Positions 39,150-53,300 of a stretch of DNA of 64,000 nucleotides are shown here, in pieces. Numbering within the stretch: position 1 is the stretch's first letter; each line of letters opens with the position of its first letter. The translations under genes were made by a program, and so were the position numbers. Below the pieces are notes generated by a model. The model was not told the DNA's origin. It made no database searches and saw nothing but the letters and a program-made list of their open reading frames with translations. The stretch is taken from the NCBI GenBank assembly GCA_007922225.1, contig ML679970.1, positions 17,162,290 through 17,226,289 of the forward strand, given 5' to 3'. This stretch comes from Emydura subglobosa (lineage: Eukaryota > Chordata > Testudines > Chelidae).

Positions 39150-39345
39150 AGCAGGATACTGGTCGTCAGAACTCCTGGGTTCAATTCCTCTCTCTACTGT
39201 TCACTAACTGGCTGTATGAAGTGTGGAAACCACAGACACTCTGTGTCTGTTTCTCCACTTGCTTAACTCACCTGTAGTTGTGAGCTACTTGTTTATAATG
39301 TGCTTTGCATTTATGTAGCACTTCTTATCCAACAAATTCAAAATA
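39150..39345 (+). mobile_element. MIR-type SINE relic
   Basis: The phrases GGTCGTCAGAACTCCTGGGT, TCAATTCCTCTCTCTACTGT, CTAACTGGCTGTATGA and, in the tail, ATTTATGTAGCACTTCTTA follow the MIR-like order. Confidence 0.6.
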
Positions 39346-39919
39346 CTAACACCTAGTAGTTTTTAACAGTCAAAATCGGTGTGAAAAGGGATTTTATTCA
39401 GTGATATTTTTACACAATATTAACAAGGATAGATAGCCTGATTCAGGAATACTTCTGTGGATGTCAGCTACTGTTGAATAGGCAATAGCTCCCATCTTTG
39501 CCTGCACTACAAGTATGATTACAAACACTTACATGTTAATAGGGTAGGTGTTCCATTTATGTGGTTTATTTAAAGTAACAATGATTCCCCAACTGAGGTG
39601 TATATACTCCCTAATTCCTCCCAGCACTGAGCTGTTAACTGTAGAAAACAGAGCTCAGAAAACCCTGCCTTAGGCTGAGTGCCAGTAGATTTCCAGAGCC
39701 TGCAATTAGGGGAAAACAGAGATGAACAAGTTTATTATGTGCTAAATGTGGTCAAACTTGGGTTCCAGTCTGTTTCTAGCAATCTCCAATGGTGGGGGCA
39801 TGGTAGTGAGAATGCCCTGACCCCTGCTTCCATGAGCTTTATAGTTGGGCCAGATATGTTGAACTGGAATTTTTCAGCTGAGAAATTACGGAAATTTAGG
39901 CCTTCAAGTGCTTTGGATA

Positions 39920-40650
39920 AAGAGACCAATATTAGGAACTATTAGCAAAGGGATAGATAATATGACAGAAAATATCATAATGTACCTATATGAATCTATG
40001 GTACGCCCACCTTGAATACTGCATGCATTTCTTGTTGCCCCATCTCAAAAAAGATACATTAGAATTGAAAAAAGGACAGAGAAGGGTAACAAAAAAGATT
40101 GGAAATATGGAATGGCTTCCATACAAGCAGAGATTAAAGACTGGAACTAGTCATCTTAGAAAAAGAGACAATGAAGGGGGGATATGATAGAGGTCTATAA
40201 AATCATGAACGGTGTGGAGAAGGTGAATAAGGAAGTGTCATTTACCCCTTCACATAATACAAGAACCAGGGGTCACCCAGTGAAATTAATAGACAGCAGG
40301 TTTAAAAAAAACAAAAGTACTTCTTCATACAACTCATTGCCAGGGGATGTTGTGACAGCCAAAAGTATAACTGAGTTCAAAAAAGAATTAGGTAAATGCA
40401 TGGAGGATAGGTCTATCAATGGCTATTAGCCAAGATGGTAAGGGATGTAACCCCATGCTCTGGGTGTCCCTAAACCTTCAACTGTCAGAAGCTGAGAGTG
40501 GACAATAGGGGATGGATCACTTAATAGTTGTCCTGTTCTGTTCATTCCCTCTGAAGCATCTGGCACTGGCCACTGTGGGAAGACATGATACTGGGCTTGG
40601 TGGACTATTGGTCTGACCCACAATGGCCATTCTTATGTTAAGGGTAAATA
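39920..40650 (+). mobile_element. CR1 LINE 3' fragment
   Basis: A broken reading frame resembles the CR1 reverse-transcriptase C-terminal region (AHLEYCMHFLLPHLKKD, LELKKGQRRVTKKI, IEVYKIMNG, FKKELGKCMEDRSINGY). The family's 3' UTR follows, ending TGGCCATTCTTATGTTA. Stops and frameshifts are present, so it is a 5'-truncated dead copy. The copy at 56235-57130 is the same family in the opposite orientation. Confidence 0.85.
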
Positions 40651-41689
40651 TAACTCTCAATAAATAACCTCATTTGCTTTCAGATGGGAAATATGAGAAG
40701 CCAAAGAAAGATGAATATCTTTAGGGTTGAATCTTGCTCAATTTGTTCAAAGGCATGAGTAAGATGAAGAGGATTTGGGCCTTTTTATCAGAATAGTTGA
40801 AGAATATTTTTGTCAAATAGGGAGAAACTATCAAATTGTTTCTTTCTGAAGACAGGTCTGATGCTGGTAAGCAAAGTGCAAGTTCTGGCCAAGGCCATAG
40901 GCGTTAGCTAAGAACTGATAAACTCACCTGGAAACCAAACCAGCTCACCTGTATGTTAACTTTGTTCAAAATAGGTATTACTCTTATAAGAATATATTCA
41001 TTTTTAGACACTATTAAATGCTTGTAACTTGCTGCATGCATTAATCTTCCTTGTAATGTCTGTATTCCATGCTACAAGTACAATATAAGTTTGTTTTATA
41101 ATTGTAAAAATGCCTGCTCTGAACATATGAAGTCATATGGGAAGACCTCATCCTATCCATTTGAATGCTGGAGGAGGAAAAGAAAAATAGGTAACACGAA
41201 GATTTTTCATTTTTTGCTGTTGGACACTCACAAGGGCTGGAGCTAAGAAACAGATAGCAGAGATCCCCTGGGTTAAGCTCTAAAAAGTCATTCAGTGCTG
41301 ACAGATTACTACAGCTCTGCCACCTTTTGAATCACAAACTGAAACTGATGTGTGATTATATGCTGTCTTGCTTTAACCTGTAAGTAACTCATTTCTTTCT
41401 TAGTTCATAAACCTTCAGTTAGCTTATTACAGGATTGAATCTAAAGATATTCATCTTTCTTTGGCTTCTCATATTTCTTGTCTTTGGTGTGAGATGTAAG
41501 ATACAAATTGATCTGGGGTACGTGACCAGTCTTTTGGGCCTGGAAGCAACCTGAATATCTTGTGATTTTTGGTGTAAGTTACCATTTATCACTAAGCCAT
41601 TAACTGGAGTGTCCTAGGGGGCTGTCTGTGATTCCATGGTAAGACTGTTACAGTGATCCAGGAGCTCACATTTGTTATGGGGTTGGTGA

Positions 41690-42440
41690 AATTCTAATTA
41701 TAGAACATGCTTACAGATAGCCCCTCAACCTGAAGCAAATATTTACCAGCAACCGTACACCATACAAGAAGAACACTAACCCAGGAACATATCCCTGAAA
41801 CAAACCCCCTTGCCAGCTCTGCCTACATATCGACTCTAGTGCCACCATCACAGGTCCTAACCACATCAGCCACACCATAAAGAGCTCATTCACCTGCACA
41901 TCTACTAATGTAATATGTGCCATCATGTGCCAGCAATGCCCCTCTGCCATGTACATTGGCCAGACCGGATTGTCACTATGCAAAAGAATAAATGGACACA
42001 AATCAGCCATAAAAAAAGAAACATCCATAAACCAGTAGGAGAACACTTCAATCTCCCAGGACACTCTGTAAATGACTTGAAAGTTGCCATACTTCTACAA
42101 AACACTTCAAAAACAGACTTCAAAGAGAAACTGCTGAGCTTGAACTGATCTGCAAACTTGACACAATCAAACTGGGTCTAAACAGGGACTTGGAAAAGGT
42201 TCTCTCGTTACAAGAAGTACTTGTCATTGTTCACACATTCTCACCTCCTAATCAATGGTTATGAATAGGCCTCAACTACTTCTCCATTGTTGTTCCTTAG
42301 CCTTGGATATGTATATATATACCTGCGATCTGATTTCTATTCCTTACATCTGACAAAGTGGGTTACAGCCCACGAAAGCTTATGCCAGCAGAAATTTGTT
42401 AAAGTGCTACAGGACTCTCATTGTTTTTGCCCTAAGGTTG
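41690..42440 (+). mobile_element. Penelope-like element, 3' part with GIY-YIG endonuclease relic
   Basis: A frame at 41915-42148 carries the GIY-YIG core (AMYIGQTGLS across two frames, then SLCKRINGHKSAIKK) and PVGEHFNLPGHSVNDLKVAI, typical of the Penelope C terminus. A non-coding tail follows with GTGGGTTACAGCCCACGAAA, AAATTTGTTAAAGTGCTACA and GGACTCTCATTGTTTTTGC. The upstream reverse transcriptase is absent, so it is 5'-truncated, and frameshifts make it inactive. The tail matches the inverted pair at 9464-9658. Confidence 0.85.
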
Positions 42441-43884
42441 GCACTCTCAGCATGGATGTGAAATGGTCACCTGCCATTCAAGAAAAAAATAAAGCAATTA
42501 CAAAAATCAGATACATTTAGGTTTGTAATTCACTTTAATAGTATAAAGCCACAACAATATAATGCCACATTTAAATAGCATTTAATAAAATGCATACACT
42601 AATTCATGCACTGCAATACTCTATATACAAACACAACAATGCAAATTTCTCTTCATGACTGAAGACACTGATTAGATATAAAATTCAGCTTAAAAACCCC
42701 ATGCTATTATTTTTAAATGCCATCACATATACAAAGCTGATTTCACAAAGAAGCTGTGAGAAAGCAACAGCTTTAACAGGTTTTGAACCTGAAATTAAAA
42801 TGTAATGGCATAAATAACAGTTTTCTAAACAATGAAGAACAAAGGGTTACAAAAAATATCCCAAGGACTATAGTAGACAATTCCTTTTATAACAGATGGG
42901 GTATTTTTGTAAGAGCTCAGAGCTCATAGGAATGCCAAATACATACAACTATTATACAATGAAAAATGTGCAGTTTTTTCAGTTATAAAAATGTTTGAAA
43001 ACTAGCTTACAAAATATTTTGGAGAACAGATGGATTATAGAAAAATATTTCAGAACCTGAACTTAATTCCATGCATGATAAAAACAAATATGCTCCATAA
43101 ATAACATACTTTTCTAAAGGTTATCCCCACCTCTAATGTGAAATCTATTCATTCCCATTTTTTTCATTCAAATTGTAAAACAAATGCTTAAAATGAATCT
43201 GGACCTGCTTTACAATACTAAATGGTTCTAGGAACAGATTTTTATGTGCAATGAGCCAATTATTGAGAGATACAGAGCACCTGCAATAGGATCTGAAGTT
43301 GCTCAGTGCTTTTCAGAATTTGGCCATCTGTGATAAATACAGAAAGCTGATTTCACATCCAGTAGTTTCTGCAAGATAGTTCAGTACATATTTCATCCAT
43401 ATTTATATTTAAGCTCATTTTGTCTTTCAAAAGAGAAAAAATTCAAACCTGGGAGTTCCATAACCCTTCAGTCTTAGAATATGGCCAGTATTTTTTAAAT
43501 TCACAATTTAATTATTATTCTTTGAAATGACTGCTTTGCTGATCAAAACCCCAATCCATTTCTTAACCATAAAAAATGTTACTGAAATAAAAAAGCATTT
43601 AAAGAGGGGAGGGTTTCCATTTTATTTTTAACAGAAAAGAAAGAATATTCAAACGGTATGATTGTCATGACACGAAAGGAAGGCCAACTCATGCAAGAAA
43701 TGCTCCCATTGATTTAAATGGGAGTTTTATCTGCACAGGGCCTCAGAAATTGGGCTTGAAATGTTAAAAAGATGGATGTTTCACAAAGTCAATATTTGAA
43801 ACAAAGTCTACATATATTTATGAAACGGCATGGCAAAAAGGAACACATTCTTAGTATTCTTCACAGCAAAGACTTTACAACCAA

Positions 43885-43982
43885 GGGCCTAATCCTGTAA
43901 AAGCTTACACATGTGAGGTGTTCCCCTTGACTTCGGATGGCAATGGGAGTTGAGCATCTGGAGTGTTCAAAGATTTGGGCCC
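43885..43982. mobile_element. Short palindromic MITE, GGGCCxAATCCTG type
   Basis: It starts GGGCCTAATCCTG and ends AGATTTGGGCCC, which reads GGGCCCAAATCT on the other strand. The centre CGGATGGCAATGGGAGTTG is the kind seen in the copy at 18546-18656. The arms are more worn than in that copy. Confidence 0.55.
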
Positions 43983-44539
43983 ATGATATGTACAAAATTA
44001 TTCTGAGAGAGAATATTTTAACCACTTAAATTACTGAAAAGTCAGTAGATTTTGTTAATTTTCCTTTCAACTAACTTGGATTTACATAAACAGCCTTCTG
44101 CAAAAATAACTACATTAATCTCAGAAAAAAATGAATTTCAGAAATTCTTTGTGGGAAAGGAGTTCTGAGTGCCCGTCATGTCTTTATCAGTAACAAGATA
44201 ATTATGCAGTTTTCTGAGCATTTAATTTCCACAACTGCATAGCTAACTGAAGCTGTTTTATTTTTAACATATTGAAGAAAACATTAAACACTGAAACTCA
44301 GATGGACAATTCTGTTCCCTTACATACCTCTGACTGATCACTTCCTTCAGTCTAAGTTGCCACTGATCTCTTTTTTAATAGAACTAGAGCACATGAGGGG
44401 ACTTTTTCCGTACACTCCTCTCAGCTCTTCTGTGATAGAAACAAAAAATATCATGCAGAGGAATGTAGTCTAAACCTGGGGCTTACTCTAATTTAAATTT
44501 CCATATAAACAGCATATTGATTAATAAAAAACCTGAAAT

Positions 44540-45990
44540 TTTACACCACAAAGTTAGGAGGCATCATCAATACAGAGGAGGAATGGAATATTATACAGGA
44601 AGATCTGGATGACCTGGAAGACTGGAGTGACAGAAATGAGATGAAATTCAACAGTACAAAGTGCAAGGTCATACACTTAGGGACTAATAATAATTTCTGC
44701 AACAAGTTTGGGGCTCATCAGTTGGAAGTGACAGAGGAAGTCGGAGACATGGGTGTGTGGATCCATCACAGAATGAGTATGAGCCACCAATGTCATATGC
44801 TGTGCAAAAGACAAATGCAATCCTAGGATGTATCAGGCGAGGCATTTGCAGTAGAGATAGAGAAGTATTAATGCTATTGTACAAGGCACTGGTAAGGCCC
44901 CATTTGGAATATTGTATACAATTCTGGACATCCATATTAAAAAAATGATTAATTCAAACTGGAACAGGTGCAGAAAAGAGCTACTACGATGATCAGGGGA
45001 ATGGAGGGCCTGTCTTATAAGAGAAGACTGGAAAAACTTGGCTTGTTTAGTTTAGCAAAAAGAATGTTGAGAGGGGCTATTACTTTCCATAAATACATTA
45101 CGGTGGTTAACACCGGGATGGGGTGGGGTGGTGAAGACCTTTTTAAGCTCAAGAACAACGCTGGCACAAGAAAAAATGGACACAAACTGGCCATGAACAA
45201 ATTCAGGCTAGAAATTAGAAGAAAGTATCTAACCATCAAAGGGGTGAGGTTCTGAAACAGCCTTCCAATAGCAGTTGTGGGGGCAAACAGCTTAATTAGT
45301 TTTAAGAGAGAGCTAGACAAATTTTTGAGTGCAGAGGTATGATACAGTTGCTTCTAATGGTAAGGACAGGGCTCAGCAGCTCTGAGGCTCATTTCTGGTT
45401 TATGTCTTATGTTCCTAAAAGCTCATGCTTCAGGGTTTCAGCTGGCCAACTTCAGGGGTAAGGAAGGGATTCCCTCCCCAAATGTATTCTGGGTGGGTTT
45501 TTTAATGTCTTTCCTCTGAAGCATCAGAAGCACCATGGATGGACATGGCTGGAGATGGGACATTGGGCAGGGTGGATCAGGGCTCTGAGGTGGCACCAAG
45601 CAATCTCTGTTTCACATGCTAGGCTGGCTGGTTCTTGCTCACATGCTCAGGGTCTAATTGATTGCCATATGTGGGGTCAGGAAGGAATCTTCCCCCAGGG
45701 CACACTGGCAGCAACCTTTGGGTTTCTTTGCCTCCCTCTGCAGCATGTGGATGCAGGTCACTTGCCAGGATTATCTGGGTACATCTCACAATCATTTCCT
45801 TGCCCTTCTAGGGCCCTCTGGTACCCCTCAGTTCCTCTTATTCTTTGCCTGTGGCACAGAATAGTTTAGTTTCCTGTGGGCTGTAATACTTTGGTCTAAT
45901 TTTGGTTGTCGCTGTTATCCTGTGATATACAGGAGGTCAGACTAGAAGATCTGGTGATCCTTTCCGGTCTTAACTCTATGACATGGCTGT
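44540..45990 (+). mobile_element. CR1-clade LINE, 3' part with RT relic
   Basis: Broken frames spell the C-terminal region of a CR1-type reverse transcriptase: MKFNSTKCKVIHLGTNNN, RDREVLMLLYKALVRPHLEY, MQKRATTMIRGMEGLSYKRR, KNGHKLAMNKFRLEIRRKYL. A long 3' UTR follows, ending in GGAGGTCAGACTAGAAGATC and a CTCTATGACATGG tail. It belongs to a different subfamily from the 39.9-kb copy. It is truncated at the 5' end and carries frameshifts. Confidence 0.85.
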
Positions 45991-47076
45991 TATGGTACAG
46001 TTATTGAAGATTTTAGAAATGACATTTACTGCACCATGCATTGAATTGTGCCTTTTACTTTATTCTGTGGAGTATAGTTCAAAGATATTTGGCAGCCTTT
46101 CTTCTAATTAGCCACTACTGGAGACAAAGAAAACACTTTAAAACTTTATAAACAGACCTCCTCAGAAGGCTAGAAAAGCCCCTCTGTGTCTATCAAGAAT
46201 ATATGGGAATATTTACTGCCTACTTTTATTTCATGTTTTCTCTTGGGAATTGTAGATTCTACTAACTCTCTGCTGGATGGCTTCCTACCAGCCATGAGAA
46301 AAGCTGAGAAAATAACTTGAATGACTTGAAATTTTTTTAAAAAGCATTGAAGACAAAGAGCCAAATCAATCTTGGTTTAGAAACAGGTAGAATTCTACTG
46401 AAGTAATGGAGATGCGTCTGTTTAAGTTGAGTTTGGACCAAGAAATGAAAACTAGGAACCCCCCTATTAGCAACTCAATCACAAGCTTTCTTTTACCATA
46501 TAAAAATGTGTGAATACATGGCTACATATCTGTACAAATATACATACACACTTTATATACACTGTACATAATATATTTAGACGAATAGATATAAACACGT
46601 TCATACACACACATACAACTATGTACATATGCATTAGCTACGTGAGCGAGCTCTAGTACTAAACATGCAGAAATACACAATGATGGAAGGCACAAAGAAA
46701 TATTAAAAAACTGTATTCCTTTAAAAAGAAGGGGGAGGAAAAGTATGGATTTAAAGATCACAGTAAGCCATTTTCAAAGCCCTCACATAACCCAAAGAGT
46801 AAGTTAGACATTGGGAAATATGGAACACTGTGATATAGCGACATGGATATATACAGTACAGATTTCACAAAAACAGAGAGCCCTACAGTAAGGCAATTCT
46901 AGGCGATGGTGCTTTCCAGTTCTGACATATTTGACTTAACTTTCTAAAAATTGTGTATGGGTATTTAACTTCCATCTTCATTAAGACGGACGTTTTAAAT
47001 GTTTACAAAAATAATTTCACATTTAATACTGATAACCATCAAGGTGGGTTTGGATCACACAGGCTAACAAGGGCGA

Positions 47077-47310
47077 TTAGGGCATTCTTCGTAAAACAAT
47101 AAGCATAGCCTTATTTCGAAGGGACTTGATACTTTTTAAATGACATAACTTCAGAATTAAAGGGGGAATGTGTTCGAAGACTTCCTCTGCTACTGTCGCA
47201 GTAAGTCGATGCTTACACAGGGCGCCAACCAGGACAGCTGCAGAGCTGCTGCTATCATGGCTGATCTGGTGCAACCCTAGAACTAAATTCTGAGATGTAC
47301 CTGAGGCTAC
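47077..47310 (-). other. Unidentified ORF, possible terminal exon or relic
   Basis: The minus-strand frame is open from about 47310 to a TAA at 47077 and reads as a plausible protein (SAAVLVGALCKHRLTATVAE, VFEHIPPLILKLCHLKSIKS, ending LRRMP). It holds several CpGs while the flanks are CpG-poor. No ATG begins it, and a weak AG acceptor (TAGTTCTAG|) precedes it without a good pyrimidine tract. I do not recognise the family and assign no function. It could be a terminal exon of an unannotated minus-strand gene, a relic, or chance. Confidence 0.25.
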
Positions 47311-50300
47311 TTGTTACTTTTCTCCTCATCTCTCTGCTTGTGCAGAGGTAAGGGTGGAAGAAGGAACAAACAAACCCACCCACCTTTCTTATGCTTTCCA
47401 AATAAGGAGTGAAAGAGAAGAGACAGATTTCAAATCAAATTAAGGACAATAAAACAAAATTAAAAAGAAAATCCTTTGCTTATAGGGAGATTTGAGCTTG
47501 CAAGTCCTTGCTGATAAATCTGCATTGTAAGCCTTGGAGCAGTAGTGCTATACTTTTGGCTCTCTCCCTGTGTACGTGCAGACATCCCACAACAGCAGCA
47601 ATGAGCAGCTGATGCCATGGTAGGAACTGTGACATCTGCTAATTTCTTGTTTATGTCAATGGTGCCTTAAATGTGATGTCACCACAGTTCTGAGAATCTA
47701 GTTTGTTAAAGGTTTGCTTGAAGTGTGTGTGTACTCATACCAGTGCTAACTCCTGCACTGTCTGGTATGGATTGGGGCCCACATCCCTGTTGCTATTGCA
47801 GAAGGGCTTTCCTGATCATCACTTGCTATAGGGGAATCTTAAGCCTGACAGCCTCCCCTCCCTTTTCCTGGCTAAAATTCATTCACAATGGCATTGTCAG
47901 TCAGCTCTTTAAGCTAGGGTGTGATTTTAAAATTCTTCCCTGGTTAACTAAATGTCAGTCAGTCAAAGATCCTAATCATCACTCCCACCCATTTAGGAGG
48001 TGGGAGAATATTCTGAAAATGTTCAGTGTCTCCCAACATCATTTCAATAACCCCATTTGCTACACATGGCAATGAAAAGGGTGCAGTTTTCAGCATTACA
48101 CAGCCTCTACCAAGGAAGAAACATCTCATAATAAGGACATGCTAGAGATTGGTTAGCCCCTGGTGCAGTTTAGGACCTTCATGGGTTTTGCAACATTGGG
48201 AAATCATCAGGGCAAAGGAGTGCTCTGGCCATGCCTCCTTCTACCCGAATATACTTCAGAACACACCCTGTGTCAAAGGCTTCTATGGGAGGCAGTGCAA
48301 ACCCAGCTCTATTCCTGGCACAGAAGCCCCCTTGAGCCAATTCTATTCATTGGTGGGCTTTATACCTGCCACTATGGCCCATTTGTGTCAGAAATGGCAG
48401 GGTAAAGGGGCTGTAGGTCAATGATGAGTCTTGACATCTGTGACTACACAGCCAGCCAAAACGTCCATTGGCCAGCAGTCAGTTTTCTGCTGCATGGGGC
48501 CCTTATAATCTAAACATTGTCCACATTATAACATTTTTAAAGTGAGTCAAAATCTGGGTCTATGTCCCCCATTTGAAGATTTGGGATCTGATTCTCCTTT
48601 CCCTTCTACCAGTTTTGCACCAGAGTAACACCACTGGCTTCCAAGGGAAATTGATAATTTACAAATAGTGTAAGTGAAAGGAAAACAATCTAATCTTAGT
48701 CCTGCTTGCAGTTTGACCCATTAGTGTGACTAAAGAGAATTGCTTTTATTTAGATTTTTTTAAATATGCCTGTTTGCTTTAGGAGCATATACACTAGAAA
48801 CAATAACAAATCTTATAAAAATAGACCAAATGTTGCTTACGCAAATTAACCCTTCATAATTGTCAATAACCATTCATTTACACTCACATACAAACTCCAA
48901 ACCCACATCTTTCTTGAAAGAATGGGAAAATGGACAGGCCTCACAGCATACCCTGATGGTCAACAGACTTGGGAATTACTGAACTATTATCACTCACTGC
49001 ATTCCAAACTATTTCAGCCAACACAGAATTCAGTTTTTGTATGAACTAAATCTTACTGCTATACAAAGAAGGTGAAACTCAATCCACTATGACACTTCTA
49101 TTGAGTTAAAAACCCTTTACTTTTAAAAGCAGCATGAGATTTTAAAAGATTTTGAAAATGGGTTAATCTGAGGTGGTAGCAGGAACTTTAGTTGGATGCA
49201 AGATTTTCTAGAACCACTATCAGGCTATTATGATACTTTGGCTCCTAATTTCGTCAGGTCAAATCTGGCCATACAATCAGGTTTCTAAAAATAAGTTTTT
49301 AACCAAACTTAAGACCAACACAAATATTTCCAATAATTCTGTTGTCATTATTTCAAAAGAAAAAAAAAGAAACAAAAATATTTCCAATCTGTATTTACAA
49401 TACAAAAGTGCAGCTTTGTGCTTGGACAGGAGAAATTTAAAGTGAAACTGACTAGAAAACAAAGTGAACCAGACTAATCTATTCTCATTGTCCAATCCTT
49501 AAGAAGTGGAAAAAAATACACAAACAAACCCAATAAAGGGCAGAAAGTAATTTACATTCGTAATATGATTTCAGTTTTAATGATCAAATGCATTATTAGT
49601 AACATAGGCAAGGAAATTAGTATTTGCAAATGTGCAATCAGATCCTATGTGTCAGCCAAACTTCAAAGAGTGTGGGTCAATAGCATGCAAAAATGACTGA
49701 AAGCTGACCTTTCAACTCCTATGATACTGGGAGCTGCTCTGTGCAGGCCATCCCCCCTGTGCTATGTTAAAACACCATGAATGTTGCAATGGCCAAAAGG
49801 AACTGCCAACAATTAGCATAGTGCAGGAGCAACTTGGTCATGCTCCATTGTCCCCAGCAATGCCTTTTTCCCTTGCTATTCCAGCAACAGGTCAGTGAAA
49901 TGGCATAAGAACCCCTAAATCAGCTCTATGCCTCTGATAGATCACCCTTATATTAGGGTGGTCCTTCTGGAGCCAGTTCAGATGGCTTCATGGCTTGATT
50001 ATGTCAGTGGTTTGGTATAAAAAAATTCACACCCACCACACTGGAGTTTGGCCCATTATTTTATAGAATGATAATATTTTAAGTGCCTCTTTTACAGCGT
50101 CTCTCTCTCTACAGCATACCAATTCCTTGGCTCAGTCTTAGTGGTAGCTCTTGAGCAGCATGTGAACCAGAAGCATGAAGCTTAATATCCACACTTATCT
50201 TATTATCTGTAACTTTTATTTGAAATAGCTAAGATCCTGAATATCACTAAACTGTGGGATCTACCATCTGCTGTCCAAATTTCTACAATCTAAACTGTTT

Positions 50301-53300
50301 GTCTTAGAATCAAAATGACATCTGATCACAGAAAACAATTTCTTTTTTTTAAATGGCATCGGGCCTCGGTGAACTCGGATCTGACAAACCGTGCCAGTGA
50401 TATTACATGAAGAGAGTCTTCATAGTTTAAAGGTGATAATTTACAGGTTTTAAAATAAAAGTGTAATTATGGAACTACTTCACTCTAGCCATTAAATACA
50501 TTTACACTTTTTAAAAATAAACCCGAAGTATGGGCTCAATTGCAATACCCATACTCATATTGAGTAGGATTTTACTCTACGTAAAGTCTCATTGAAGTCC
50601 ATGGAACTATTTGCAGAACAAGGAACGAATCGTATAGTCCTATTTGTAGCATGCATTCTATACATGTTAAAAGAGCGGTGTGAAATTAACCATTTTTGAT
50701 TTATAAAATTTAATGCATAAATTTTTGCAGTTTCATGTGGTTTTGCTTCACAGCTTAGTTTTATGTGGGTTTTCTTTTTCAAAATGGCTATTTTCACAAT
50801 TAAAAAAGCCACAAATTTTTGCAAGTTTTCAACGGAGGAGCCAGTTTTACTCAAACCTGGGCTCATCTTTACCAGCAAATGAGACCTTTTCACTTGAGAA
50901 ATGTACATATCCAAACAACATTTTTCATGAAAATGGTCTCAAGTTTATAAGAAGATTTGGAAAAACTTTGATTTCCAGTGATTTAGTATACATTTTGTTT
51001 ATGAATATTTCATATTTTTCTACTAACAATGCTTACTTGGCTGTTTGAATGATTTTTACTAAATATTATAAGTAATTAAATTATATCACCTGCTAATCTT
51101 TTGCTATTAAGCCCCTCAAAGCATTTCAATGTGCATTATATAGTTTTTAAACAAACAAGCTAAACAGTAAACCCTAACATTCACTTTTGCACAAAAATGG
51201 CCACAACTTTTCTTTGAAATTTTGTTTCTAAGGCAAGTACCTAGTACATTAAAATTCAGGCCACAACTAATTTCTAAGGCCAAGGAATAAACCCTTAAAA
51301 CAGGGGTTTTATATCAGAAGTGCTGACACAATCCTACAAGCAGTGACACTATAATATAATGGCTAAGGGTTAGCTCTGCATTCCAGCTGGCCTAAGGATG
51401 TTCAAAATGTAGGGCTTCTTGTCACTTTTAAAGAAATGACAACTTCATTTACTATAACAAAAGCCCAGGAAGATGGCGCAATACCTCAAATGTCTGTCTT
51501 GACATTACACTCTGTCTATATCACCCTTCTTGTGAACCAAGGTTTCTGAACGTTATAAAGATGGTGATTGTAATTGAGTTTAATGTACAGAGCAGCTAAA
51601 ATTACATAGTCTTATTTGTCAGAATGAGTGTTACAAATGAGAGCCTTACAATAAGGGTGAATTGTACCAAGACAGGACTTGCTAATACATTAGTAGGTTC
51701 ATATGGAGTTGCTCAAAGTCCTTTGGCTATAGCTCAGCCCCTTAAGAGACAAAAGCCAACGCTGCAGGAATGCCAATCTCAATCAATGCCAATACCAGAA
51801 ACAAAAAAAAAAGTGCTGAATTCATTATTTATATTTTTGTCACACACAAGTATGCAAGTAAAACATGACACTGCCATGTTAATTCATTAAAGTAATTAAT
51901 AAATGTATGTAATAAGCAAGAATCAGCTTAATGTAGGTATAACTTCTGACAAAAATGCATTTTTAATGAATTTTGATTGTTTAAAATATTCAGTGTTAAT
52001 ATTAATAAATTATACTAAAATAAATGCAATATTAGCAGGAACGGGTCAGTACTAGAAAACAACTTGATAGGTTGCTTACCCAAGATAAAAACAAAGGTAG
52101 TTACTATTCTAACTCCAAACAATCGGTCATTAACTGTAATTGCACATGAATGAATATAAACCCAGCCAATATTCCAACTGAGAACTGGATCAAAAGAGGA
52201 CAGTTCGCACTGCAAAGATGGGATACTAAGTCCCTTGGGAAGGAAGAGAACCTCATATTCTGCACTTATCCCTCTAGCTGACATCAGCGTTATGGGTTCT
52301 AACAAAGTCACAATCATCTCCTTTGGCTCCTAGGATGGTGAGGGTCATGCAGGGCCTCAGACAGAAGGAATGAATTTGGAAATATAAAAAGTTTACACAC
52401 ACAGAGGAGTGCATGGCTCTAGTTGAAAGGATTGCTTCCCTGCCAGTTAATGACTGAGATCTCCCACAACCAAAAGGCATCCTGTTGGAATAACATCTAT
52501 TATGACTGTGTAAACATCTATGCCAGGCTGAAATTGAAACTTTAAGGAATCTGAATGTTTTATCATTACTGTGGCAAGAAATTGGTATTCTGGGTTTCAG
52601 TTTGGGCAATTTCTATAGCATTTATTAATGCTGCTAATTATGCTATAGTCATTATGCTTACATCAAATAAACCACATTTTCACTAATTTAGCAGAGTTTA
52701 GTGCTAACAGAGTAGAAATTTGCTTTAAATTTCCACTTTACTATTAAATGCATAACTTTATTAACAACAATTGTTTTGTAGTATAAATGATTGTCTCCTG
52801 TAGCCTCCACAGAAATCACTAACATTTTGACTAAAAACATATGCAATTTTCCATTTGCCCTGCTCATAAGTAGAATGTTGATGACATTATCGCTTTGACA
52901 AGAAGTGCTTAGAAAGTGCTAATATCATTATGCCCTGATAATTATTAGATATTAATTCCAAGGAAAAATTTAAATATATACATACTGTTCTTCTTTTAGC
53001 AATTTTTAATACTAATCTCTGACATTATAAAACTCTATTTTTGCCCACTGATAATTTCTAAATACAAAGCCTGTTAAAAGTATGTTCAGTAATCAATAGC
53101 CTTTTGAATAAAAGGCATCAAAACACTCCTTGTGTTTTGAAAAAGGGTCCTTGTAGGAGGTGTTTTAATAGCTGTTTATACTTTGTCATTGGAGATAAAT
53201 AGACAAGGAACAGTCTGGTAGGAAACAGATAACATGTTGGAAATATTTGTACATACCAAAATGTTGTTTTTTTAAAAACTCTCTCTCTTAATTGTGTAGT

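Larger units (their letters stand above)
38481..41690. other. Region upstream of MRPS25
   Basis: No host exon was recognised. It contains a MIR-like relic (39150-39345) and a CR1 LINE fragment (39920-40650). The rest is AT-rich sequence with no visible structure. Confidence 0.6.

Noticed and set aside
45555..45869. 104-codon frame that looks like a cysteine- and tryptophan-containing protein
   Set aside because: It is the 3' UTR of the CR1-like LINE, ending just before the family tail.
50555..51048. Frames of 119 and 111 codons on opposite strands
   Set aside because: They overlap antisense to one another in the AT-rich region downstream of the NR2C2 stop. No motif was recognised.
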